From contig JADHZB010000115.1 of the NCBI GenBank assembly GCA_015657535.1, positions 1 to 32,316 of the forward strand: DNA of 32,316 nucleotides. Direction: 5' to 3'. This stretch comes from Nephromyces sp. MM_2019. Its lineage: Eukaryota > Apicomplexa > Aconoidasida > Nephromycida. Positions 21,308 to 31,350 of the stretch are shown here, one piece after another. The translations under genes were made by a program, and so were the position numbers. Numbering within the stretch: position 1 is the first letter of the stretch; each line of letters opens with the position of its first letter. The notes below the pieces were generated by a model that was not told the origin of the DNA, searched no databases, and was given only the letters and a program-made list of their open reading frames with translations.

Positions 21308-23361
21308 ATGGAAGGTAAGAACACAAATTCACGACAATTGATTTCATGAGCATTTATCACATCTTTGTAATGCTATATCGACAAGGTTTTTAATCGCTTC
21401 TCTGGGGTTTAATTCTACTAACTATAACACCCTTTTCTTCTTCATCCCTAACTTTATTCATCATAGAAACATCGACTAATCATATTACTTGTTTTACTTT
21501 TTATCAACATTCACCTCATACACACAGAAAGAACAAGTGTGTGTATACACCAAACAAACATATTTAAACCCATTAACTAAATGCATATTTCAGAACATAT
21601 TATAAGCTATATCCTATTGTATATATCAGCTTAACACAATAGCTTACTATAGCCGCGTTAGCTCTAAGAACTACTTTATTTAACCCCATTCCATTCTTAG
21701 ATTTTTATGGAGATAATATTGTTCTTTAGTCACTTTTTATTTTTTTTTACTATTCTGCCCTTGCACTATAATATGTCCACATTCATCCCCACAGTTGTTA
21801 TTAATTCCACATGATGCTTCTAGCAACACTTAACATTACACACTAACAATTATTACCTTGATATGTTTATATCAACAAACACAACACTTTCTATTATATC
21901 ATTCTATAATTTTTGTGTTTAGCTGAAAGAGGTGGATTCTCTCGAGGATTTGGTCGTGGCAGCCGCGGCCGTGGACGTGGACGGTAAATAATTTCAATAC
22001 ATATGAAAATTTCCTTGGAATACTTAAATATATGCAATCCCCTTTTGGTATATAAAAATTTCTTAATTAATTCCATTTTAATTTACTTCAGCGGACGTGG
22101 CAGAAACACTCCTGAAGATGATCTTAAGAATTGGGTGCCTGTCACAAAGCTCGGTCGTTTAGTGAGGGACGGACTTGTATCTGACTTGGAAACTATTTAC
22201 TATCACTCTCTTCCTATCAAGGAATATCAAGTAATAATCTATGTCATATCTACATAAAATAGCTTATATCACAAGCTTAGATAGTATACAAATTTCTTTA
22301 TGATGAAAAAGATTGATGCATAATGCAACTCTTACGAGGGTAACCTCTCAATATGAAGACCCTTCAATCCAAATCGCAATGCTTTGTTCTGAAATTAACT
22401 AAGACTAATTAAATACCCATATTTACTTTAAATCTTTTTTCCCTACCAATCACTTTAAAACAATCATATACATGTACATGTATTAGATAATTGATCACTT
22501 CTTCCTACCTGGACTTTGCGCTAAACCTCTAAGTGACGAAGTTATGAAGATCACTTCAGTTCAAAAACAAACAAGGGCAGGTCAGAGGACGCTATTTAAA
22601 GCATTCGTAGCTGTTGGAAATAGTGATGGCTATTGTGGTCTTGGTGTAAAATGTGCAAAAGAAGTTGCTACCGCTATTAGGGGAGCAATCATCTCGGCTA
22701 AGCTATCTCTTATCCCCATCAGGTAATCTTAGGGTTTTATGTGCTATATATAGATTTTTGTTGGAAAATATAATACCCACTCAGCCTTTATCACGCAGAA
22801 CATTTTATCTTTAATATTCTTCCAGCAAAAACTATTGCTTTATGATATTAGAACATTTTATTCAAATTTAAATTATTTTTTAATTACAGACGAGGTTTCT
22901 GGGGTAACAAGATTGGCAAGGCACACACAGTACCCATGAAGGTATCTGGAAAATGTGGAAGTGTACGTGTTCGCCTCATCCCTGCCCCTAGAGGTTCACA
23001 CATTGTCGGTGCTCCCACTACAAAGAAAATCTTAGGCTTTGCCGGTATAGCAGACTGTTTTACTTCCTCGACCGGTTCAACCAAGACAAAAGGAAACTTT
23101 ATGAAGGTTATCTTCAATCATAATAACTATTACTTATTGTTATTTTGGTTTGTAACACCAGTTTAATGAACACCTGTGTATTTTTTCGACTATAATTAAA
23201 ACAATTTTTATTCTGTTTACACACACTAGGCACTCTTTGATGCTCTCAGCAAGACACACAGTTACCTAACACCCGATCTATGGCCAAATTCACAACCAAT
23301 GCCACATTTATTCCACGATTTTTCTAGTGTGTTTGCAGTTAAAGAACACAAATTAGAATAA
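21308..23361 (+). CDS. RPS2: 40S ribosomal protein S2 (uS5), six exons, 263 aa
   Basis: uS5 sits near the mRNA entry channel of the small ribosomal subunit and supports decoding accuracy. Exons: 21308-21314, 21923-21983, 22092-22230, 22487-22722, 22890-23106 and 23230-23361 (TAA); all junctions are in frame. The first exon is only ATGGAAG before a consensus GTAAGA donor; it gives [15 protein letters not shown], the usual start of protist S2. Then come the RG repeats, [30 protein letters not shown], the S5 signature [68 protein letters not shown] and YLTPDLW. The length lies between yeast (254) and human (293). An insertion after IIDHFF, compared with human IIDFFLG, recalls apicomplexan S2. 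Intron 3 carries a snoRNA. The gene is convergent with the voltage-sensor gene downstream. Confidence 0.96.
22291..22396 (+). ncRNA. Intronic C/D-box snoRNA guiding 2'-O-methylation of large-subunit rRNA
   Basis: It lies in RPS2 intron 3 on the sense strand. C box ATGATGA is at 22300-22306 and D box CTGA at 22389-22392. Flanking AATT (22291-22294) and AATT (22393-22396) can pair as a terminal stem. Probable C' ATGAAGA (22353-22359) and D' CTCA (22347-22350) lie between. The 15 nt ATCGCAATGCTTTGT just before the D box are complementary to the conserved large-subunit rRNA segment ACAAAGCATTGCGAT, which I recall from yeast 25S. The fifth base upstream of the D box pairs with the middle A of AAA, so that A is the predicted methylation site. 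From memory, yeast snR63 works in this segment. Ribosomal-protein introns are classic snoRNA hosts. The D' guide has no target I can name. Confidence 0.8.
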
Positions 23362-23900
23362 AATTATTCCTGTAATTGATGTATAAGTCATTTGATAAAA
23401 AAGATCAAAATTTCGTTTAACTTTTTGAACTGTTTTCAACATTCAAACTTATATATGCACACAAATTCTACCCCACATGAGTGGGACTGGGAACTAAACC
23501 TAAATAAACTCTCACACACTTATAGGAATCAAACGTTCCCTTTGTGCTTATATAGCATGCATAGTGACTTTGTTCAAATACTCTAATTTATCTGGATTTT
23601 TTAATATCACAACGGGTATTATTACATAGATATCAATATCTAAATATGTCACTTTTACATTTCTAAATTAATCTTTTCATGATACAAATAAAGTGTATAT
23701 CTTCTGCTACGGTCTCTTTATAATTCCAAAAAATTTATTTATATTAAATTATTAAAGTTTTAAGAAATCAAAGTAGAAATTGATTGAAAGTAAAAAAAAA
23801 TTTTTGCTAATGATTGAGGAGTCTAGGATTTTAAATAGTAAAATAGAATAATACTTTTATTTGATTGATGTTTCAGTTGTTTTATAAACTGAAAGGTGAT
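23362..23900. other. Convergent 3' intergenic region
   Basis: These 539 nt separate the stops of RPS2 (plus) and the voltage-sensor gene (minus) and must hold both 3' ends. The plus-strand frame at 23392-23586 is an isolated chance frame. AATAAA-like words occur, but none can be assigned. Confidence 0.7.
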
Positions 23901-25105
23901 TCAAGAGATATCAAACTCTACAGGTTCCGTATCCACGATATCTTGAGATTTCTTGGTTTCCGCCACAACAAATATATACCTTACAACTCTAAATAGTTCG
24001 AGATTATTTGTGTGTAAATTTAAGATTGTAATAATATGTAAGTTAACTTACCTTGCACATTGGCTTATATAACGTAGCGCAAATAGAGAAATAGTAATAA
24101 ATTCATCGAAATTGTGTATAATTCGGGTCTGAAAAGCAACAAGAAACTTTTCAAAAATTATTAAGCATTTTATTTATAAGAGCAAGACTTACAAACTCTA
24201 GGACCATAAATACCCAACCGACTAGTGAAACAAATGAAACGGACATATCAAATACATGCCAGCCACTTTTCCAAAAATTCTGAAAAATTGATTGCATGAT
24301 TTTATTGGATACAGCAAGTAGAGGTGGAAGCTTTAAGAAGATTAACTTATTAAATAAATAATGATTATTAACAACTACAAGAAGTAATTTTCATACCCAT
24401 CCCAACAACTTCAAGTCGAGTAAAGTTTCCAATAGTATTATTAACACGAGCAGACCATCGCAAATCACAACCCATAAAGCTAAAGGTTCACCATTCTGAC
24501 ACAATTGAACACATGCATACTTGTCTATGTATAGTTTATGTATAAATTTTGCAGCGAGTTTATTTAGTTCACAAAGATAGGTGAAGTATTCAGTGTGTGA
24601 TAGTTTCAAGAATATATATGCACAGCGTCTGATTGTGGGTACAATAAAAATGTGCAAGTAGCTTAGGTAAACTCGCTAATTTGTGCAAGTTTCTAGTGTT
24701 TGTAGCAAAATCTAGAGCGTGTGGAAGTTTCTAGAATGAGTATATATTATTGTGCATAATTATATATATACAAATTATGCCTTTGCGCTTATAACACATT
24801 TTCAAAAAAAACCAATTCCAAATTATTTATAGTTTATTTTAGTCGAAGTAATTTACTAAGCTTGTTTTTAGCTAACAAACTGTTATATTCACCAGGTGTG
24901 TGTCGATAATTAAGTATAATATCAGTGATATTGACAACAGGGCCATAGACACACAGTAAAATAGGTAGAACTTTGACAGCCTTAGATTGTAAAACTGTCC
25001 TCGTGAATACTCCTCAGAGATATCTGCCAAGAGTGCAGAGGTCTCCTGCTGATCGTCATCCTCAGACCAAGCACTTGTGAAGTTCTTTTGTTGGTTATTT
25101 TGCAT
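23901..25105 (-). CDS. Voltage-sensor-domain (S1-S4) membrane protein, 247 aa
   Basis: Five exons: 25105-24893, 24675-24397, 24279-24193, 24128-24052 and 23988-23901 (TGA). Phases are 0, 0, 0 and 2, and all donors but the first are near-consensus. The N-terminus is cytosolic-looking and acidic (WSEDDDQQETS). TM1 is at about residues 47-68. A second hydrophobic stretch (VYLSYLHIFIV) starts exon 2. S2 (about 136-158) carries the acidic residues of LLETLLDLKLLG. Then WKSGWHVFDMSVSF gives the W..FD pattern of S3, and FALRYISQCARVVRY (about 210-224) is an S4-like helix with Arg at a three-residue step. This E..LK..G....W..FD...R..R layout is the voltage-sensor signature. No pore helices or phosphatase follow: the protein ends 23 residues later. 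Proton channels (Hv1) and TMEM266-like sensors share this layout, but the Hv1 S4 motif RxWRxxR is absent, so transport is unproven. Confidence 0.85.
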
Positions 25106-27794
25106 ATTAATAAGCTCTAGTAATTTCTGTATTTAAAGATTTGCAAGTAAAAATGGATTGTGCAAGCTCTGGAATTGGGTGTGTTTGATTTGATGATTTA
25201 GTTATCTACAAAAGCGAATCTATTTAAGTTTTTTACCTAGTCGCGGTAGTCGAATTTTCTTTAAGATTAAGCAAGTATAATAAATTAAAGTACAATTGCT
25301 TTTTACTTTTAAAATCGGACCTTACAAAATGTGTAATAACTTAAGCTAATTTAATCTAGAAATCTAACTCAGTATGTTTGTGATTTTCTTAATAGTGTAA
25401 ATATTATATTTCTTGAGACTGAATAAGTCTATGTATGGACAAGTACTGAAATTATTTTCATTTAAGAAGAAAATCGCTGAGAAATTATTTATCACTAGGC
25501 ATGTAAAAAAAATAAGTTCAATTTTTAGTGTATTCTATAGTACAAATAAGCCTATGCTCCTGCTATTATGACATACTTTCAGATATAGTTGCCTGAATTT
25601 GTCAGTAATTTTAATTTTGAATCATTGTGTGCGTGAGTACAAGTATGAAACATTATGTACGTGAATCTAAGCTCATGTGTGTTCATTCACATTGCGCATT
25701 GTGAGTATAGAAAATTGACAATTTACTGTGATATAATGCTTAGATAGATCAATACTGGTTATACGTGGGTAGTTTAAAATTTTTTTATAGGACATATTCA
25801 GAGATTCAATAAATAAATAACTCATACACCAAAACTTGTTTGTGTATATAATTTATTATACAGTCATCAAGATTTTATCTCAAAGCTGGGCTAAAAGCCT
25901 ATAAAAAGAGGTTACAAAACTTGGCTATATATCAATAAACTCACCTCAAAATTTGATTTTAAATTGTTAATGCTCTTGTAAGCTCTCAAGTTTTATATTA
26001 GTCAACGTATAGCTCATTTTTGTGCATAATAAATAGGTCGAAATTTGAGGCCTTTTAAAGCACTTATTAGAAAAATAAAAAAATTTTAACACTAATTTAT
26101 ACAAATATTTGATTTAAATATATATAACTTAGAACTTAATAAATACTTAACAAGTATCATTTAGTTTATTTAAGTAATTTATTGTAATAAAATTCGTAAT
26201 ACAAATGTGTTTGGAGAAAATGTAATAATTATGAGGTATTATAGAGCGATGGACATTGCTCTTTTTGCGGATGATTTGATGTAATTTAGGAATTTATAGG
26301 CTATTTAAATAATGTTTATTTTTACTGAAGGGTAAAATAGCACTCAAGAACTATATAACATCACTATTATTTTAGCTCCAAGTAAAATGTTACTAAAAAT
26401 TTATTTGTAACATTCTTAACATAACAAATTAAAGCTCATGTAGTGACAATATTTCTTGAATTTGAAAGAATAAATCCAAACCCTTGATAATACAATTTGT
26501 AAGAAATTTATTTTATACATATAAAACTATTTCGACTATATATACACTCCAGCTTATCATTGAAAAGTTATCAAAATGAAATATATACACGAGGCCTTGT
26601 GTGTAATATTTATTATATACACTCAAAACACCATTTATTCAACTTAAGAGCGGTATATATATTCACACCTTACTATATCAAATTATCAACATTAGATTGT
26701 TAAATCACAGCTATCTAGACTAGCAATACATATTAGCTAAGATCTGTATGCGCTACATGTACTAGAGTGACACATAGTTATACACGTTTAATTACCAATT
26801 TAAGTATTTTACTTAATGTGAAATAAATAAATAAATAAATGTAAATATATATATGCCTGAAAGATTTTCAAGCTTGTAATTCCTATAATCCTAAAGATGA
26901 AATGACCTTATAATAAAATCTACTTATAAATAAAGAAATAGTGTAAATCTATTGAGGAGTACAAAAGGTATATATGAATATCTATGATTTTCTAGCTAAT
27001 CTATGCTGAAATGCTAAAGAAAAAATAAATAAAAAAAATATCTCAATAATTATATTGATATTCCTCTCAAAATTTAGTATGAGCACTACACATTGCTAAA
27101 AAATTCAGAATTTTAAAGTTCCACTTACCAACTCAAACAGCCGTTATCATTATATATCTGTGGTTATACATTATGCATATTATAATAATTCACATGTGAG
27201 TATTTATATCTTTTTTATAACATGAGTAATTGCTATAATGTTTATATGTAGCTATTTTTAATATCACATATTAAAACTTGAGAGCTTAAGTATTTTCATG
27301 TAAATACTTACGCTATATATCTTTCATGCTCCTAGAATATTATTTATTAAATTTGGATTGAATTTACCCTATAAAAGGTCACGTTTTTAACTGTGATATA
27401 AACATTTACTAAGCTTTACACATCGTAACCTGTCACCTAAATGATAGACAAATTACACCTCATTTAATATCCTACACATAGACTCATTCAGCTAAATCTA
27501 ACCCACGGCTTATTCCCCACCCTATTTCTCAAACTCTGCCTAATAAAGTTCCATGTCTCTAAGAATAATATGTTGACTAAGTAGGTTGCTACGAAAACCT
27601 ATTAAAGGTCTTTCGAGTGATATGAAAAAATCTCTTAGCTCCGAATTCTGCAAATTAAAAGGACATTTCGAGCCATAGTAAAACTTATATTTGAGTTTGG
27701 GCTCTAAAGGCGCTTACATTTTAGATTATACGAATAAAAATGAGTAAAAATAACCCAGAATTATTACAATTTACTGCAAGGTTTGTTAGTTACT
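25106..27794. other. Intergenic region between two divergent genes
   Basis: About 2.7 kb of AT-rich DNA with frequent stops in all frames. I see no exon, tRNA or other known RNA. At 26243-26266, AGAGCGAT and ATTGCTCT form an 8-bp stem (one G-T) with loop GGAC, followed by a T-run. It should contain the promoters of the voltage-sensor gene (minus) and of the Cys-rich gene (plus). Confidence 0.7.
26243..26266 (+). terminator. Stem-loop followed by T-run
   Basis: AGAGCGAT GGAC ATTGCTCT followed by TTTT on the plus strand. It resembles a terminator hairpin or the 3' end of a short polymerase III RNA, but no upstream promoter elements are recognised, so it may be chance. Confidence 0.25.
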
Positions 27795-29914
27795 ATGATA
27801 ACTAACATAGCCGAATCAATATGGTGGAACTGTTGCCCGTGTTGTGTAAGGAATCTAAGGGAAAAACGTTTAGCTAAGTGGAAGTAAGTTTGAATTATTC
27901 ACTGTTACAGTAAGAGAAATTTTAGATATGGCACATGTATTTTGTAAATGCTCTATGAAATAAAATCGAATTTGTAGTGCTTTTTATCTATTTTTACTTG
28001 TGAAGCGATGTTAAGAATTATGGTCTGTTTTAGTGTGGTTTATAACATCATTAGTGTTAAAATTAAATAAATAAGAGCTTTTTGTACTAGATATTGATTT
28101 CTTAAATATGGTCTCTGTTAGTAAGTGTCGAAACAAATGTGTTTTTTATATAAAGCATCGAATACAAAGCATTTAACACTTGGTGCTAGTATAATAAGAT
28201 AACTTAGAATTCTTTAAAGCACTTATTCAATCTCTATTAGCGTTAAAAAATGAAAAGTTCTATTTTTTATGCCTAGAGTAAGATATATGTTCATTAATAG
28301 ATACCAAAAACTAAATGCTTTTCACTAATGTTATCTATATCTCGAAGCGTTGTAAATATATATATAAATTTGAAATTTTAGAGAACTACACTATATAAAG
28401 GAAAATTCCTTGATTTCAAATGCAAGTAAGTATTATAATACAGAACTCCTTCATCATAACACACTATACATTATATGAAAATTTTAAATATACTAGCATA
28501 TCTTGACAGATGTATTATAGGCCTTTCAAGGCCAACAAAACATTGTAATAAGATACATATATTTATTGTTTTAATCTTGTTAGCCTAAATCAAAATTCCT
28601 TACATAAATTCGGCTACAGGTAAATCTTGGTCAGATATAGGCCACGAGGAATCAAGGTTGTCTCCCAGGATAAGAAGGTGAGTAGATATAATTTATTATC
28701 GAGCTTTTACTCTATGTTATTGCTCTAAAATGAGAAAAACTGACAATTTGGATAAAAAGTGCTATTAAATTCTAGCTAATGATAAAATATACAAGTCATT
28801 GTTATTGAAATCCAAAATTTGTTTAAATTAATAGACACTAAAATATTTAAATAAATGAATTCTGAGATGGCTAAAAAATTTCTTGCAATTTAGGTCAATT
28901 TCTTTAGAGTCACCAGGTTTATCAGACTATAGAGATGTGCCTTTAAACAAATTCTACACACTTTCTTCATTAAATGAATTGTCAAGAGCTAATAATTACA
29001 AAAGTTTCGAAAAATCTAATTTTCCATTTGAAATAACAAATATATTACCATTTACACACACAGAGAGGGTTGCTTTAGGTGTTCGAACACTTCACCTGCC
29101 CAAGGGATCTAGACCAAGAAGTTATAATGCTGAGGATTCAAATGGGTGCATATGCGGGAGTGATTACGACAAATACCCAAATATGTATACACTCCGAGAT
29201 AAAACAGACAATTTTAATTTTTCCAAGGCTCCATTAGGCATTATTGAAAAAGCCTTAACCCCACACGATTATCCAAAAATTGATGTTTCTAATCCAAGCG
29301 CGCGCTTACATAATCAATCGGAAAGTGCAAACAAATCAACAAAAACACATTTTCAACTAAAACCGCACACCCAGGCCCAAGTAGATGATTCGAGAAAACT
29401 CCCAATGCCTCAACTCTTCAAATCAATGTCATCACAAATGCAGTCAGGTGGCTCAATTCATTCAACTAAGTTTTATAGTCGATCGAATTCTTGGGAAATA
29501 TCTTCACCTGAAAACTATAACCCTGCTGAATCTATGTCTGTACCACCTCATGGTGCTAATCATTCAAAAAATGTATCATATAATTATTCCCCAAAAGAGA
29601 TTAGGAATATATTAGAGAATGATTCCGTTCAAGTAGGTCAGAGTGATTCTGAAACTAGTGTGCTTAAAAGAAATATTCCATCGAATGAAGTGTTACAATT
29701 CGAAGGCAAAAGTAATTCGGTGTCAATAAACCAATTAAAGTTTGGATCAAATAACACAACTTTCGAAAGTATACCTATTGGAGATTATAATTACTCCAGT
29801 AACATCAAGAACAACATCAACAATATCGATATTGCTAACAAGAATAATAAATTGACAGATCATAGTTCTACTGAATGGTTTTCCGCCAAATCATCTAATT
29901 CCGATTATTTTTGA
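27795..29914 (+). CDS. Cys-rich N-terminus, Ser/Asn-rich protein (about 370-400 aa)
   Basis: Exon 1 is 27795-27883 (ATG; ends AA|GTAAGT, phase 2) and encodes MITNIAESIWWNCCPCCVRN followed by a basic helix. The final exon is 28894-29914 (acceptor GCAATTTAG, phase 2 in, ends TGA), 340 codons. Between them several routes stay in frame: direct joining (369 aa); exon 28584-28619 (381 aa); or 28382-28425 plus 28641-28677 (396 aa; 403 aa if the acceptor at 28618-28619 is used). The CCPCC cluster next to tryptophans and followed by basic residues looks like an S-acylated membrane anchor of the kind seen in cortical or inner-membrane-complex proteins; this is inference. The C-terminal part is low complexity, rich in Ser and Asn. 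No catalytic motif is seen. Not recognised as a named family. Confidence 0.7.
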
Positions 29915-31350
29915 CTTTTTTCTAATTTAGATTCTTTGCAATTAAAACTTTATTGAAATTATTTCAACTTCTAAACTTAAATTTTCTTTCAAAAATTATT
30001 ATTTCATCTCGGTTCGAATGTTTTGTGCAATTAATCTACTCATTGAATAATTAAGTTAATTCCAAAATTGTGCACTTGATATGGGATTTACTTAGTCATG
30101 CTTATAGAGTTAATATAATTTAAAATTTGTTTATATATATTCTTGGATAATGACTTTTAATAGTGTAGTATAATATATATATGTAGAAACATAAACTCAT
30201 GAATATATGTCCATACACATAGACATATATAGATAAGTGTATAGAGACACATAGATAAGTGCATATAGACACATAGATAAGTGCATATAGACACATAGGT
30301 AAGTGCATATAGACACATAGATAAGTGCATATAGACACGCACACATAAATACTAAGAAATTCATGCAGACACATTTTTATGAGGCACTGTATTTTGTATG
30401 GAGCTGATAGTAGATAAATGTATGTTTTGTAAGTGTGTGTGAACTATTCCATAAGGTATGTGCTATGTGTTAGGGGTGGGAATATGTTTGGGGGTATGTG
30501 TTACGTGTGTGAGTGTGGGTACTGCTTGAGTGTTATATAGTGTAGATGTTTGATGTGGTATGTGTTGATAATATTTATTTATAGTGCATACGTAAGTGGC
30601 TTATGTTAGTTGATATGAGATAAGTTTGCTAAGAAATTCAAAGGTGTTCCATCCAATCTTTTGTAACCTATTTTCTTAAATATGAAAAATCAGCAAAAAA
30701 CAATTAATTAGCTCTTTGAGCCATATAATCTTTAACTGCCACCTAGACTTTCTGAAAAGGTATATTTTGTAAATGGCACCTAAGTGTGTTAGCAATGTGT
30801 ATATGATATAAGACTAAGCATAAACCTAAAGATTAATTATCAAATTAGCTGTGGGTATATCCAAGTCGTAAATATTAAGCTGATAGATCAGTTTGCTGGG
30901 TGCTTTCTATATTTAAGATAAAATGTCTATAAATGCAAATTGCTAGTGAACTCTCAACATTTACCTTGCTATATATAAATCTGACTTTTTACAAAGGTAT
31001 AGGATTAACCCTTGCACCATGCCATAGCTCACTTCAGATGTGATTTTAATGTGTAGATGAAAATTGAAATTTTACTTATATATGCATTATTTTTCTTTTA
31101 TATAAACAAAATTATAGAAACTTATTTATATAAAATAATAACAATAATTTACATTGATACATAATAACTTGTATAAACAAAAGGTTACACTTTTTTTAAT
31201 TTCATACTAGCTTACGATATATCACTTATCTCCCACGCAAAATACTTCCTCTTTTACTTCAAACTATCACCACTTGGTACTACATTTGCCTATAACTAAC
31301 CCAATAACGTGCAGCTTATCTGACCTGAATATCTACAATCAACGCTCATT
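29915..31350. other. Intergenic region upstream of the transporter
   Basis: Noncoding DNA with a 22-bp tandem repeat (listed separately), a short TGTG-rich stretch at 30430-30560 and AT-rich text. The last 150 nt before the ATG at 31351 are pyrimidine-rich (CTTCCTCTTTTACTTC), probably the leader or promoter of the transporter gene. No other gene is seen. Confidence 0.7.
30221..30338. repeat. 22-bp tandem repeat, about five copies
   Basis: Units with the consensus AGACACATAGATAAGTGCAT plus AT start at 30245, 30267, 30289 and 30311. A diverged copy is at 30221-30242 and a partial one at 30333. The central four copies differ by at most one base. Confidence 0.92.

Noticed and set aside
30010..30035. 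GGTTCGAATG resembling a tRNA T-loop
   Set aside because: No acceptor, D-arm or anticodon arm can be folded around it.
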